Notes under the pieces: generated by a model | What the model was told of the DNA's origin: nothing | Database searches by the model: none | What the model saw: only the letters and a program-made list of their open reading frames with translations | Position numbers and translations under genes: made by a program | Part shown: one piece after another, positions 14,373-24,093 of the stretch | How the letters are laid out: every line of letters starts with the position of its first letter | Numbering within the stretch: position 1 is the first letter of the stretch | NCBI RefSeq assembly: GCF_000013385.1 | Contig: NC_007760.1 | Location: forward strand, 2,047,001-2,111,000 | Direction: 5' to 3' | Length of the DNA stretch: 64,000 bases | From: Anaeromyxobacter dehalogenans 2CP-C | Lineage (GTDB): Bacteria > Myxococcota > Myxococcia > Myxococcales > Anaeromyxobacteraceae

Positions 14373-16550
14373 CTAGAACGGCACGTCGTCGCCGCCGTCC
14401 GGGTCCCCGCCGCCCGGCTCCGCCGCCGCGTCGGCCGGGACGGGCCCGCGCCGCGGCGACGGCTCGCCGAACAGCGCCGGGACGACGCTCGGGTCGCGCG
14501 GCGGGAGCCCGGTGGCCGGCGGCGCCGCGCCCAGCGCCGCCGGGAGGCCGGGATCGTCGAGCTGCCAGCGCTCGAACAGCTCCGGCTCGGCGGGCAGCTC
14601 CTCGAGGAAGCGCGAGGCCTTCATCACCACCCGCTCGCGGTCCCGCGGCGCGGCGACCACCGGATACGTCAGGTACAGCTCGTCCTTGGCGCGGGTGCTC
14701 GCGACGTAGAACAGCCGCCGCTCCTCCTCCTCGCCGTCCGTGTCCTTCAGCGCCTGCGCCGAGGGGAAGCGGCCGTCGGCGAGCCAGACCACGAACACCG
14801 CCCGCCACTCGAGCCCCTTCGCCTGGTGCACCGACGAGAGGATCATCTTCTCGTCGGGCTCGCCGCCCTCCGACACGGTCTCGGCCGAGATCTCGGTGAG
14901 GAGCGCGATCTCGGAGAGGAACGCCTCGGTGTCCTCGTAGCCGCGCGCGTACTGCGCGAGCTGCTGGACGTCCTCGACGCGCTGGTCGGCGTTCAGGAAC
15001 TCGGCCCGCAGGTACTCCTCGTAGCCGCCGTCCAGCACCTTCTCGATGGCCTCGCCGGGCAGGTCGGAGGTGGGCGGGCGCGAGAGCGCGCGCAGGAGCT
15101 GGGCGAGCCGGGTGTAGCCGGCGCGCCCCTTGGCCGGCACGTGCGAGGCGACGTCCGGCGCGAGCAGCTCGTCCACGGCGCCGCGCCCGCGGCTGCGCCG
15201 CAGCGAGAACGCGCTCCACACCGCGTCCGCGGTGGCGGTGCCGACGCCGGGGGTGATCTTGAGGCAGCGCTTCAGCGCCAGCTCGTCGCCGGGGTTCCGC
15301 GCGAAGCGCAGGTGGGCGAGCACGTCCTTCACGTGCGCGGCCTCGAAGAAGCGGACGCCGCTGCGGACCACGAACGGGATCCCGCGCCGCGCCAGCTCGA
15401 ACTGGATCTCCATCGAGTGGTGGTGCGCGCGGTACAGCACCGCGATCTCCGGGAGCGGGATGCCCTCGTCGCGCAGCTCCAGCACGCGCTGCGCCACGAA
15501 CGCCGCCTGCTGCTGCACGTCGCGGCAGGGCACGACCGCCGGGAGCGTCCCGTCGCGCCGCACGCTCGACAGCTCCTTCTCGAACTGCCGGACGTTCGCG
15601 GCGATCGAGGCGTTCGCGAGCGAGAGGATCTGCGGGGTGGAGCGGTAGTTGACCGTGAGGTCGAAGCGCCGCGCGTCCGGGTAGCGCTTCTCGAACTCGA
15701 GGATGTTCGCGAAGTGGGCCCCGCGGAACGAGTAGATGCTCTGCGCGTCGTCGCCCACCACGCACAGGTTCCGGTGCTCGGCGGCGATGAGGTCCACCAC
15801 GTCGCCCTGGAGCCGGTTCGTGTCCTGGTACTCGTCCACCAGCACGTGGCGGTAGCGCCCCGCCAGCGCGCGGCGGACGTGCTCGCGCTCGGCGAGCAGG
15901 ATCTTCCAGTTGAGCAGCAGGTCGTCGAAGTCCATCGCGTTGAGCGCGTGCTTGCGCTCCGCGTACCGCCGGGCCACCCGCAGCACGTCGTCGGTGAGCG
16001 CCACGAACTGCGGGCGCCGGTCGGCGAGGACGTCGGCGAGCGGCGTCTGCGTGTTCACCGCCATCGAGACGAGGTCGATGAGGACGTCCGCCTTCGGGAA
16101 GCGGCGCGCGCCCACCGCCAGCCCGCACTCCGCGATGGCCGCGGTCATCACGTCGCGCGAGTCCTCGCGGTCGAGGATGGAGTAGCCGCGCTGGTAGCCC
16201 AGCTCCGCCGCGTGCTCGCGCAGCACCTCGTGCGCCACGTGGTGGAACGTGCCGCCGGAGATGCGGCGGGTGTCCACCCGGCAGACCTCCTCCACCCGCC
16301 GCAGCATCTCGCGCGCCGCCTTGTTGGTGAAGGTGAGGAGGAGGATGCCCTCCGGCGCGACGCCGTCCGCGACCAGCCGCGCCACGCGCCAGGTGAGCGT
16401 GCGCGTCTTGCCGGAGCCCGCGCCGGCGATCACCAGGATCGGCCCGTCGCCCGCCTCGACGACGGCGATCTGCTGGTCGTTCAGGAGCCCCTGGTAGTTG
16501 AGCGCGCGGGCGGGCGGGGAGGCCGCCTTGAGCTGGTAATGCCGGGACAT
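14373..16550 (-). CDS. UvrD/Rep-family ATP-dependent DNA helicase
   Basis: A 725-residue superfamily 1 helicase. Visible motifs are Q-motif and Walker A (LNDQQIAVVEAGDG, then AGAGSGKTRT near residue 42), DEYQDTN (II), VVGDDAQSIYSFRGA (III), TVNYRSTPQIL (IV), SSVHQAKGLEW (V) and RLFYVASTRAKDELY (VI). Such enzymes translocate 3' to 5' on single strands in repair, replication restart and removal of protein blocks. The length and motif wording fit UvrD/PcrA/Rep. The last 80 residues are low-complexity and Pro/Gly rich, ending DGGDDVPF. It is transcribed alone and diverges from the lipoprotein at 16689. Confidence 0.92.
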   Translation of the reverse strand: MSRHYQLKAASPPARALNYQGLLNDQQIAVVEAGDGPILVIAGAGSGKTRTLTWRVARLVADGVAPEGILLLTFTNKAAREMLRRVEEVCRVDTRRISGGTFHHVAHEVLREHAAELGYQRGYSILDREDSRDVMTAAIAECGLAVGARRFPKADVLIDLVSMAVNTQTPLADVLADRRPQFVALTDDVLRVARRYAERKHALNAMDFDDLLLNWKILLAEREHVRRALAGRYRHVLVDEYQDTNRLQGDVVDLIAAEHRNLCVVGDDAQSIYSFRGAHFANILEFEKRYPDARRFDLTVNYRSTPQILSLANASIAANVRQFEKELSSVRRDGTLPAVVPCRDVQQQAAFVAQRVLELRDEGIPLPEIAVLYRAHHHSMEIQFELARRGIPFVVRSGVRFFEAAHVKDVLAHLRFARNPGDELALKRCLKITPGVGTATADAVWSAFSLRRSRGRGAVDELLAPDVASHVPAKGRAGYTRLAQLLRALSRPPTSDLPGEAIEKVLDGGYEEYLRAEFLNADQRVEDVQQLAQYARGYEDTEAFLSEIALLTEISAETVSEGGEPDEKMILSSVHQAKGLEWRAVFVVWLADGRFPSAQALKDTDGEEEERRLFYVASTRAKDELYLTYPVVAAPRDRERVVMKASRFLEELPAEPELFERWQLDDPGLPAALGAAPPATGLPPRDPSVVPALFGEPSPRRGPVPADAAAEPGGGDPDGGDDVPF

Positions 16551-16688
16551 GCGTTCAGGGCAGGCAAGCTAGCAGGCGATATCGGCCGGGTCAAACCGGC
16601 GGCCTCGCCGCCGGGCTCCATTTCACCCATCGTCAATTGCGGCCGAAAAGTTGGAGGGGCGCACCTCGCCGCTTAGCATCCCACCCCG

Positions 16689-17354
16689 ATGTCGCCGCTG
16701 CGCACGCTGCCCGTCGCGCTGGCCGGCCTGCTGGCCGCCTGCGCGGGCCCGATGCGCGCCGCCCGCGACAACCCCCTGCCCCCGCCCGCCCAGGGCCGGG
16801 CCGGCATCCGCGAACCGGATGCCGGCCCGGCTCGAGGTGTCGCGCCCGTCCACGCGCGCGCGGCCTCCCGGCCGCTGCCGCGCGCGCTCGCGGTGGAGCG
16901 CGCCGTCGCCACGGCGGCGCGCCTGGTGGGCGCCAGGGAGATCGCGGTGGACGGGGACGGGTTCGGCGAGGGCTGCGCCGCGCTGGTCCGCGCCGCCTAC
17001 GCGCAGGCCGGCGCCCCGCTCCCGGCGGACGCCGACCCTCGGGCGCTCCACGCGCTGGCCCGCGACCGCGGCGTCGCGAGGCGCTGGGCCCCCGCGGCCG
17101 GCGACCTGGCGTTCCTGGCCGATCGGCCGGGCGGGCCGGTCGAGCACGTCGGCCTGGTCGAGTCGGCGACCCGGGACGGCACCGCCGTGGTGCTCCACCT
17201 CACCGAGCACGGCGTGGCCCGGATCCGCGTGAACCTCGGCAAGGCCTGGAAGGTGAAGGGCGACGACGGCCGGACCGTGAACGACGTGCTGGTGGTCGGC
17301 GGCGGGCGCCTCCCCGCCGGGCGGCTGCTGGTGGGCTACGCCAGGCTGCTCTGA
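16689..17354 (+). CDS. Lipoprotein with NlpC/P60-like peptidase domain
   Basis: A 221-residue protein with a lipobox, LLAAC, giving a lipidated Cys18, and a Pro/Ala-rich linker to about residue 70. The remaining domain has the NlpC/P60 order: DGFGEGCAALVRAAYAQAG (catalytic Cys region), GDLAFLADRPG (strand), then EHVGLVES with the catalytic His. Such enzymes cut peptide cross-links of peptidoglycan. The GEGC motif differs from the usual DCSG, so activity is likely but unproven. Its 3' end overlaps the convergent amidohydrolase gene by 19 bases (17336-17354). Confidence 0.7.
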   Translation: MSPLRTLPVALAGLLAACAGPMRAARDNPLPPPAQGRAGIREPDAGPARGVAPVHARAASRPLPRALAVERAVATAARLVGAREIAVDGDGFGEGCAALVRAAYAQAGAPLPADADPRALHALARDRGVARRWAPAAGDLAFLADRPGGPVEHVGLVESATRDGTAVVLHLTEHGVARIRVNLGKAWKVKGDDGRTVNDVLVVGGGRLPAGRLLVGYARLL

Positions 17355-18934
17355 CCGGCGACGACCCGTCCGCCGACGATCGTCGCGGCGAGGCGGAGGT
17401 CCGGCAGCGCCTCCGCCGGGACCGCGAGCAGGTCGGCGTCGAACGCGGTGAGGTCCGCGTCCATCCCCTCGCGGATCGTCCCGCGGCGCCCCTCGGCGAA
17501 CCCGGCCCAGGCCGCACCGGAGGTGAACGCCCGCAGCGCCGCCTCGCGCGAGACCGCCTCCTGCGGCTGGAACGGCGCGCCGTCCGGGCCCCGGCGCGCC
17601 TCGGCGGCGTACAGCCCGGCGCGCGGATCGGGCGACTCGATGGGGAAGTCCGAGCCGAACGCCAGCACCGCCCCGGCCGCGGCCGCGCTGCGCCAGGCGT
17701 AGGCGCCGCGCAGCCGCTCGGTCCCCTCCCCCAGCCGCGCCGCCACCCAGGCGGCGTCGCTCGCGGCGTGGACCGGCTGCATCGAGGCGACGGCGCCGGT
17801 CTCGGCGAGGAGCGGCAGGTCCGCGGGCTGGACGATCTGGAGGTGCTCGACGCGCGGGCGGAGCGGGCGCAAGGCGGGGCCGGCGTCGCGGAACGCCCGG
17901 AGCACCTCGCGCACCGCCCGGTCGCCGATCGCGTGGACGGCGGGCTGCATCCCGGCCCGGATCACCGCGTCGAGGCGCGCCCGCAGCTCGTCCGGCGCGG
18001 TGAGCAGGAGGCCGCGGTTCCCCGGGTCGTCGGCGTAGTCGTCGAGCAGCGCGGCGCCGCGGCTGCCCAGCGCGCCGTCCGCGAACAGCTTCACCGCCCG
18101 CACCTCGAGCCGGCCGCCCAGCGCGCCCGTTCCCCGCCACCGGGCCAGCTCCGCGTCCAGCGCCGGGCGCGGCGCCAGCCCGTCGATCATGGCGTACACG
18201 CGCAGCGGCAGGCGGCCCGCCCCGGCGAGGCGCCGGTAGGCGTCGAGGACGTCCGGCTCGACCCCGGCGTCGTGCACGCCGGTGAGCCCGAGGCCGGCCA
18301 GCTCGTCCAGGCCGGCGAGCAGCAGCTCCTCCAGCTCCGCCGGCCCGGGCCGCGGCAGCCGCGCGACGACGAGGTCCATGGCGGCGTCGATCAGCACGCC
18401 GGTGGGCTGGCCCGCGTCGCGGAGGATCCGTCCCCCCGGCGGATCCGCGGTCGCGGGGCCGATGCCGGCGGCGGCGAGCGCCGCGCCGTTCACCCAGCAG
18501 GCGTGCCCGTCCACGCGGAACAGCACCACCGGGTGATCCGGCGCCGCGCGCGTGAGCGGCGCGGCGTCGGGGAACGCGCCCCCGGGCCAGCGGTTCTGGT
18601 CCCAGCCGCGGCCCCGGATCCAGCGCCCCGCCGGCGTGGCGCGGGCGCGCTCGGCCACCCGCGCCGCGCAGGCCTCGGCGCTCGCCGCCCCCTCGCAGCG
18701 GACCTCGCGGCGCGCGCGGGCGAGGCCGAGCACGTGCCCGTGCGCGTCCACCAGGCCCGGCACGGCGCTCCCGCCGCCCAGGTCGAGCCGGCGCGCCCCG
18801 GGGGCGGCGCGGGCGGCGCACGCCGCCGGCTCGCCCACGCACAGGAAGCGGCCGTCGCGGATCAGCGCCGCCCCGGCGCGGGGGCGCGCCGGGTCGAGCG
18901 TGTGCAGCGTGCCGACCACCAGCAGATCGTCCAT
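17336..18934 (-). CDS. YtcJ-like amidohydrolase (amidohydrolase family 3)
   Basis: A 532-residue metal-dependent hydrolase. LVDAHGHVLG near residue 55 holds the HxH metal ligands, AVHAIGDRAV a further His, and FGSDFPIESPDP the conserved Asp, and the N- and C-terminal beta sandwich strands are present (TLHTLDPARPRAGAALIRDG; DLTAFDADLLAVP). The family hydrolyses amide or imine bonds of varied small molecules. The substrate cannot be told. I took the ATG at 18934 because it begins the conserved beta strand. It is transcribed alone. Confidence 0.85.
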   Translation of the reverse strand: MDDLLVVGTLHTLDPARPRAGAALIRDGRFLCVGEPAACAARAAPGARRLDLGGGSAVPGLVDAHGHVLGLARARREVRCEGAASAEACAARVAERARATPAGRWIRGRGWDQNRWPGGAFPDAAPLTRAAPDHPVVLFRVDGHACWVNGAALAAAGIGPATADPPGGRILRDAGQPTGVLIDAAMDLVVARLPRPGPAELEELLLAGLDELAGLGLTGVHDAGVEPDVLDAYRRLAGAGRLPLRVYAMIDGLAPRPALDAELARWRGTGALGGRLEVRAVKLFADGALGSRGAALLDDYADDPGNRGLLLTAPDELRARLDAVIRAGMQPAVHAIGDRAVREVLRAFRDAGPALRPLRPRVEHLQIVQPADLPLLAETGAVASMQPVHAASDAAWVAARLGEGTERLRGAYAWRSAAAAGAVLAFGSDFPIESPDPRAGLYAAEARRGPDGAPFQPQEAVSREAALRAFTSGAAWAGFAEGRRGTIREGMDADLTAFDADLLAVPAEALPDLRLAATIVGGRVVAGQSSLA

Positions 18935-19001
18935 GGGGCTCCCGGCGCCCGCCGCGCGGGGGCGCACGGGGCTGTGTAGCGCCGCCGGGACCACCTGTCA
19001 C

Positions 19002-19036
19002 CCCGCCCGCCCCTCGACAGGCTCGGGGCGAGCGGG
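19002..19036. repeat. REP-like palindromic element
   Basis: An imperfect palindrome whose core is GCCCCTCGACAGGCTCGGGG. It lies between the amidohydrolase start and the end of the glycosyltransferase gene. The core matches the widespread CTCGACAGGCTCGG-type intergenic repeat of many bacteria, possibly mobilised by a RAYT transposase. Only one copy is seen here. Confidence 0.5.
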
Positions 19037-19068
19037 ATCCCGCACGATCGATGCGCGCGGGACGCAGA

Positions 19069-20277
19069 TCAAGCCGCCGGGACGCTCGGCCCAGCGCGCT
19101 CGGTGCGCTGCCAGGCGGCGCGCTGGCTGCGGCGCAGGAACCGCCACAGCCCCACCGCCAGGGCGGCGTTCATGGCGACGAAGTAGTGCGCCAGGGAGGC
19201 GAGCCGGCGCACCGGGCCCCGCAGCCCCACCGCCCCGTGCCGGCCCGCCAGCGCGAGGCCGTAGAACGCCGCCTGCGCGAGCAGCAGCGCCCGGTAGCCC
19301 CACGCCCCCGGCGCGGCGGCGAGCAGGCCGTTCGCCACCGCCGCGGCGGCGAGCAGGAACGGCGCCGACCACCGCAGCAGCTTGTGCGAGACGAACGCGA
19401 AGCACAGGAACCCGGTGCGCGGGTCGAGCAGCTCCGGCACCCGCGCCAGCGCCTGCCAGTTGCCCGCCCCGATGCGCGCGCGCCGCCCGAACTCGTGCCC
19501 GGCGTCCTCGGTGGTCTCCTCGAACGCGACCGCCTCCGGCTCGAACGGCACCTCCCAGCCCCGGGCAGCAATCCGCACCGGGATGACGAAGTCGTCCACG
19601 ATGGTGTCGGGCGGCAGCGGGGAGAACAGGATGCGGCGGATGGCGTAGATGCCGCCGTTCGCGCCCAGCACGCAGCCGTGCTTGCCCTCGTAGTACTTGA
19701 TGGCGGTCTCGTACTTCCAGTAGAGGCTCTCCTCGAACTCGCGGCGGGTCGGGTTGAACAGCCGCAGCCGCCCCACCACCGCGCCCACGCCGGGCTCGCG
19801 GAAGCGCCGCGCCAGCGCGCGCAGCGCGCCCCGCTCCAGCATCACGTTCGCGTCGGTGAGCACCACCAGGTCGCCGCGCGCCTGCGGCACCAGCCGCGAG
19901 AGGACGCTCGCCTTCCCTGCGCGCGGCGACAGCGCGTGCACCTTCACCCTCGAGCCGCCCACCTCCCGCGCGATCTCGGCGGTGCGGTCGGTGCACCCGT
20001 CGCAGCCCACCAGGATCTCGAGGCGATCCGGCGGGTAGTCGAGCGCGAGGCAGTTCTCGATCTTCCGCCGGATCCAGGCCTCCTCGTCGAAGGCCGAGAA
20101 CAGCAGCGTCACGGTGGGCCACCCCTCGGTGGCGCGGCCCCGGCGATCGTCGCCGCCGGACACGAACCGGACGGCGGCGAGGGCCTCGCGCGCCCCGTCC
20201 CAGACGGCGAGCACGAGCGGGTACCCGGCGTAGGTGAACGCGACGAGGGCGAGCGCGAGCCAGAAGATCGCTTCCAT
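19069..20277 (-). CDS. Membrane glycosyltransferase, family 2
   Basis: A 402-residue enzyme with one N-terminal membrane helix (IFWLALALVAFTYAGYPLVL) and three or more at the C-terminus. Between them is the GT2 fold: TVTLLFSAFDEEAWIRRKIE, CDGCTDRTAEIAREV with the first acidic site, LTDANVML as DxD-type metal site, DTIVDDFVIPVR near the catalytic base, and GAGNWQAL. It probably transfers a sugar from a nucleotide donor on the cytoplasmic face for polysaccharide or glycolipid. The acceptor is unknown and no other polysaccharide genes are adjacent. ATG at 20277. Confidence 0.88.
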   Translation of the reverse strand: MEAIFWLALALVAFTYAGYPLVLAVWDGAREALAAVRFVSGGDDRRGRATEGWPTVTLLFSAFDEEAWIRRKIENCLALDYPPDRLEILVGCDGCTDRTAEIAREVGGSRVKVHALSPRAGKASVLSRLVPQARGDLVVLTDANVMLERGALRALARRFREPGVGAVVGRLRLFNPTRREFEESLYWKYETAIKYYEGKHGCVLGANGGIYAIRRILFSPLPPDTIVDDFVIPVRIAARGWEVPFEPEAVAFEETTEDAGHEFGRRARIGAGNWQALARVPELLDPRTGFLCFAFVSHKLLRWSAPFLLAAAAVANGLLAAAPGAWGYRALLLAQAAFYGLALAGRHGAVGLRGPVRRLASLAHYFVAMNAALAVGLWRFLRRSQRAAWQRTERAGPSVPAA

Positions 20278-20328
20278 GGCGGCAGCGGGCGAGCAACCCG
20301 CGCGCCAGCGCTCCGCGGCCGGTTGGGG

Positions 20329-21924
20329 CTAGTGCCCCCCGCCGAACTCCACCGGCTCCGGCGTCGGCGCCGGGCGGGGGCGCGGGCGGGGCGGCGCGCC
20401 CGCCGGCGGCGCGGACGGGGCGGTGGCGGGGCTCGCCGAGGGCGCCGCGCCCGCGGGAGCCGGCGCGGACGGTGCCGGCGCGGGCGCCGCCGAGGGCCTG
20501 GGCGCGGTGGGCCCGGCGGATGCGGGGGCCGGGGCGGGCGTGGATCCGGCCGGGCGCTGGGCAACGCCGTTCCGCGGCGCGGGCGCGCCGTTCCCAGCCG
20601 CGGGCGCCCCCTGCCCGGCCTGCGCGCCCGGCGCGCCGGCCCGCCCGGGCGCAGGCAGCGGGAGGAAGCCGGACGGGGTGGCCGGCTCGGGCGCGGCCGC
20701 GGCGGCGAGCTTCGCGCGGAGCGTGAGCGCGCCCTCGTGGCGGGGGTTCGCCGCCAGCAGGCCGTCGAGCGTCCCGATCGCCTCCTGGCGCCGCCCGAGC
20801 GCGCCCTGCGTGCGCGCCAGCAGGAGCCGGGCCCGCAGGATCTCCGGGTCGTGCGCGAGCAGCGCCGACAGCGCGGCCGCGGCCCGCTCCTGCGCGCCGC
20901 GATCGTGCGCGCGCGCGTCGAGCGCCGCCTCGGCCAGCGCGAGCCAGGGGTCGCCGGGGAGCAGCTTGCGCGCCTCGGCCGCGGCGCGCTCGAGCGCGGC
21001 GCGATCGCCGGACCACGCCGCGAGCAGCGCCTGGGCCCGGGCCACCTCCGCGGGCGCGGCGTGCGCTCCCTGCAGCCTCCCGAGCGCCTCCGCCGCGCCG
21101 GCGGCGAGCGTGCGCGCCCGCTCGGCCTGCGCCCGGGCGTCGGCGGCGAGGCCGTCCGCCTCGGCGCCCGCCGCCTGCTCGGCGGCCTCCCAGCCGGGCT
21201 GCTGCTCGGTGCGCAGCCGATCCCGCTCGGCCGCGCGCGCCGCGGCGCGCAGCTGCAGCGCGGTGGCGCCCTCCCCCAGCTCGGCGGCGCGCAGGATCTC
21301 CGCCGCGGCGAGGTCCGCCTCGGGCGCGCGATCCCGCGGCGCGAGGCGCAGCGCCTCCTCGAAGCGGGCGCGCGCCTGGTCCAGGCTGGTGGCGTCGTCG
21401 AGCGCCATGAGCGCCAGCCCCTCGGCGCGGAGCCGTCCGGCCTCCGGCGCGTGGCGGCGCGAGAGCAGCAGCCACCCCGCGGCCGCCACCACCGCCACGG
21501 CGGCGACGACCAGCGGGATGAGCCACTTGCGCCGGGCGCTCCACCGAAGCCGGGCCTCGAACGTGCCGACGGTGTCCTTGCGCAGCACGGGCGCCCGGGT
21601 CACCGCCGCCTGGGAGGGCTGCGGCTTGTACACCGCGGGTCCGGACCGGATCGCGCGGGAGGGCTCGGGCGCGTACGTACGGGGCGCGGCGCGCGGCGGC
21701 TCCGGCGCGGCCTCGGGCTCCGGGGACGGCGGCGGTGCGGGCGGCGGCGGCGCGGCCGGGGGCTCGGGGGCCGATGCGGGGCTCGCGGCCGGACGGGCGG
21801 CCTCCGGCGGACGCGCGGTGAACACGTGCTGGCAGCGCGTGCACTGGACCGCGGAGCCCTCGGGCGCGAGCAGCGCCTCGTCGAGCTCGTAGAGCGTCGA
21901 GCAGCGTTCGCATCGGATCAGCAA
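20329..21924 (-). CDS. MJ0042-type zinc-ribbon protein with membrane anchor and TPR-like helices
   Basis: A 531-residue protein. The TTG at 21924 is the best start: GGAGGGA lies just upstream and it begins directly at the finger. Residues 1-35 are the MJ0042 zinc ribbon (IRCERCSTLYELD...CTRCQHVF). A Pro-rich linker follows, then a single membrane helix near residue 140 (WLIPLVVAAVAVVAAAGWLL), then Ala-rich TPR-like helices to about 400, and a long Pro/Ala-rich tail. This finger-plus-membrane layout is common in myxobacteria and may link cytoplasmic sensing to the periplasm. The ligand is unknown. Confidence 0.75.
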   Translation of the reverse strand: MLIRCERCSTLYELDEALLAPEGSAVQCTRCQHVFTARPPEAARPAASPASAPEPPAAPPPPAPPPSPEPEAAPEPPRAAPRTYAPEPSRAIRSGPAVYKPQPSQAAVTRAPVLRKDTVGTFEARLRWSARRKWLIPLVVAAVAVVAAAGWLLLSRRHAPEAGRLRAEGLALMALDDATSLDQARARFEEALRLAPRDRAPEADLAAAEILRAAELGEGATALQLRAAARAAERDRLRTEQQPGWEAAEQAAGAEADGLAADARAQAERARTLAAGAAEALGRLQGAHAAPAEVARAQALLAAWSGDRAALERAAAEARKLLPGDPWLALAEAALDARAHDRGAQERAAAALSALLAHDPEILRARLLLARTQGALGRRQEAIGTLDGLLAANPRHEGALTLRAKLAAAAAPEPATPSGFLPLPAPGRAGAPGAQAGQGAPAAGNGAPAPRNGVAQRPAGSTPAPAPASAGPTAPRPSAAPAPAPSAPAPAGAAPSASPATAPSAPPAGAPPRPRPRPAPTPEPVEFGGGH

Positions 21925-21979
21925 GACGAAATCCCTCCGCCCCCGGGTGGAGGAGCCTACCCCAGGGCTGGTCGGGTCG

Positions 21980-22384
21980 CTACGGCGCTGCCTCGATCCG
22001 GAGCGCGCCGCGCGCCTGCTCCAGGCGCCGGGGGCCGATACCGCGCACGCGGCGGAGGTCGTCGGCCGTGCGGAACGGCCCGTCCTGCTCCCGGCTGCGC
22101 ACCACCGCCTCGGCCAGCCGCCGGGAGAGCCCGGGGACGTGGGCCAGCTCGCGCGCGCCGGCGGTGTTCGGGTCGAGGGGCAGGGCCAGGACCAGGCGCT
22201 CGTCCGCCGCGAGCGGGCGGCGGTCCCCCGGGTCCGCGGCGCAGCCGAGCCAGTGGCGCGGCGGCACGCCGCGGCCGGCGGGCGCGCAGGCCGGCCGCGC
22301 GGGCGGGGACTCCACCTGGACGCGGAAGCGCGAGGGCAGCAGGACGGCGGAGAGCACCAGGGCGAGCGCGACGCGGCGTGGCAT
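21980..22384 (-). CDS. ComEA-like helix-hairpin-helix protein
   Basis: A 134-residue secreted protein. The ATG at 22384 gives a signal peptide (MPRRVALALVLSAVLLPSRF). Residues about 80-134 hold two helix-hairpin-helix units: DPNTAGARELAHVPGLSRRL and LRRVRGIGPRRLEQARGALR, the GIG turn being typical of backbone DNA binding. ComEA proteins bind incoming DNA in competence, but many myxobacterial ComEA-like proteins have no known role and no other com genes are visible here. Alternative longer starts give an unlikely Arg-rich extension. Confidence 0.75.
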   Translation of the reverse strand: MPRRVALALVLSAVLLPSRFRVQVESPPARPACAPAGRGVPPRHWLGCAADPGDRRPLAADERLVLALPLDPNTAGARELAHVPGLSRRLAEAVVRSREQDGPFRTADDLRRVRGIGPRRLEQARGALRIEAAP

Positions 22385-22518
22385 GCGGCCCGCCCGCTGC
22401 AACCGCGACGCCGGGCGGCGCCGCACACCACGGCGGGTGCCCCGGCGGGAAGCGACGGCGGCCGGCGCCCGGACGGTGATAGGAAGGCGCCGCCGGTCCA
22501 TCCCAGCACGGAGCGCCC

Positions 22519-24045
22519 ATGGAAACCCTCCTCCTCGACGGCGAGACCCTCACGCTGGAGCAGGTCCGCGCGGTCGCGACCGGGGCCGCCCGCGCCGCGC
22601 TCGCCCCCGCGGCCCGCGAGCGCGTGCGGCGATCGCGCGCGCTGGTGGACGCCCGGCTGGAGGACGGCGAGGCGCACTACGGCATCAACACCGGCTTCGG
22701 GACGCTCGCCGAGGTGCGCATCCCGCGCGCCGACCTCGAGCGGCTCCAGCGCAACCTGGTGCTCTCGCACGCGGCCGGCGTGGGCGCGCCGCTGCCGCTC
22801 GCCGAGGCGCGCGCGCTGGTGCTGCTGCGCGCGAACGTGCTCGCGAAGGGCGTCTCGGGCATCCGCGAGCGCACGCTGGAGCTGCTGCTCGCCATGCTGG
22901 AGCGCGGCGTGGTGCCGGTGGTGCCGGAGCGCGGGTCGGTGGGCGCCTCGGGCGACCTCGCGCCGCTCGCGCACCTGGCGCTGGTGCTGATCGGCGACGG
23001 CGAGGCGTTCCTCGCGCCGCCGGGCGCGGCGGCCCCGCCCGAGCGGCTCCCGGGCGGCGAGGCGCTGCGGCGCGCGGGGCTCGAGCCGGTGGTGCTGCAG
23101 CCGAAGGAGGGCCTCGCGCTCGTGAACGGGACACAGGCCATGGCCGCGGTCGGCACGCTGGCGCTGCTCCGCGCCGAGCGGCTGGCGGCGCTCGCGGACC
23201 TCGCCGGCGCCATGACGCTGGAGGGGCTGCTCGGCTCGCACCGGCCGTTCGCGCCGGAGATCCAGGCGGCGCGCGGCCAGCCCGGCCAGATCGAGGCGGC
23301 GGCGCACCTGCGCGCGCTGCTGGCCGGCTCCGAGCTGAACGCCTCGCACCAGGGCCCCGGCTGCCACAAGGTGCAGGACCCCTACTCGCTCCGCTGCATG
23401 CCCCAGGTGCACGGCGCCGCGCGCGACGGCATCGGCTTCTGCCGGGGCGTGCTGGCGCGCGAGGTGAACGCCGCCACCGACAACCCGCTGGTCTTCCCGG
23501 ACACCGGCGAGATCGTGTCCGGCGGCAACTTCCACGGCCAGCCGGTGGCGCTCGCGCTGGACGTGCTCGCGGTGGCCGCCTCGCACCTCGCCGCCATCTC
23601 GGAGCGGCGCGTGGAGCAGCTCGTGAACCCGTCGCTCTCCGGGCTGCCGCCGTTCCTGGCGCCCCAGCACGGGCTCAACTCCGGGTTCATGATCGCGCAG
23701 GTGACGAGCGCGGCGCTCGTGTCGGAGAACAAGGTGCTCTGCCACCCGGCCTCGGTGGACTCGATCCCCTCCTCCGCCGGCCGCGAGGACCACGTCTCAA
23801 TGGGCATGACGGCCGCGCTGAAGGCGCGCCAGGTGGTGGAGAACGTGCGGACCTGCCTCGCGATCGAGCTGCTGGTCGCGGCGCAGGCGCTGGATCTCCG
23901 CGCCCCGCTCCGCCCTGCGCAGCGCGTGGCCGACGCGCACGCCCGCCTCCGCGAGCGCGTCCCGCACCTGTCCGAGGACAGGGCGCTCTACCGCGACATC
24001 GAGGCGGTGTCGCGCCTGGTGGACGAGGGCGCGCTCGAGCTGTGA
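22519..24045 (+). CDS. hutH: Histidine ammonia-lyase
   Basis: A 508-residue enzyme of the aromatic amino acid lyase family, which converts L-histidine to urocanate and ammonia. [20 protein letters not shown] contains the Ala-Ser-Gly triad that cyclises to the MIO cofactor. [14 protein letters not shown], the [10 protein letters not shown] motif, and QDPYSLRC and DNPLVF further on are family hallmarks and favour histidine over phenylalanine or tyrosine. Length is as expected (about 510). Unlike typical hut operons no urocanase, imidazolonepropionase or HutP/HutC regulator is adjacent. The ATG at 22519 has a weak CGGAG site upstream. Confidence 0.93.
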   Translation: METLLLDGETLTLEQVRAVATGAARAALAPAARERVRRSRALVDARLEDGEAHYGINTGFGTLAEVRIPRADLERLQRNLVLSHAAGVGAPLPLAEARALVLLRANVLAKGVSGIRERTLELLLAMLERGVVPVVPERGSVGASGDLAPLAHLALVLIGDGEAFLAPPGAAAPPERLPGGEALRRAGLEPVVLQPKEGLALVNGTQAMAAVGTLALLRAERLAALADLAGAMTLEGLLGSHRPFAPEIQAARGQPGQIEAAAHLRALLAGSELNASHQGPGCHKVQDPYSLRCMPQVHGAARDGIGFCRGVLAREVNAATDNPLVFPDTGEIVSGGNFHGQPVALALDVLAVAASHLAAISERRVEQLVNPSLSGLPPFLAPQHGLNSGFMIAQVTSAALVSENKVLCHPASVDSIPSSAGREDHVSMGMTAALKARQVVENVRTCLAIELLVAAQALDLRAPLRPAQRVADAHARLRERVPHLSEDRALYRDIEAVSRLVDEGALEL

Positions 24046-24056
24046 GCCTGCCCCGG

Positions 24057-24080
24057 GCCGCCGCCCGCGCGGGCGGCGGC
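24057..24080. terminator. Bidirectional terminator-like hairpin
   Basis: A perfect 24-bp palindrome, GCCGCCGCCCGC followed by GCGGGCGGCGGC, lies in the 48-base gap between the convergent hutH and aspartate kinase genes. Its position and stability fit a bidirectional terminator. There is no U-run, so the mode is uncertain. Confidence 0.6.
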
Positions 24081-24093
24081 GCCGGCAGCCTCC

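Noticed and set aside
19051-22479. Very long plus-strand frame over the glycosyltransferase and zinc-ribbon genes
   Set aside because: No recognisable domain, unlikely Arg/Gly/Ala composition, and three well-supported minus-strand genes cover it.
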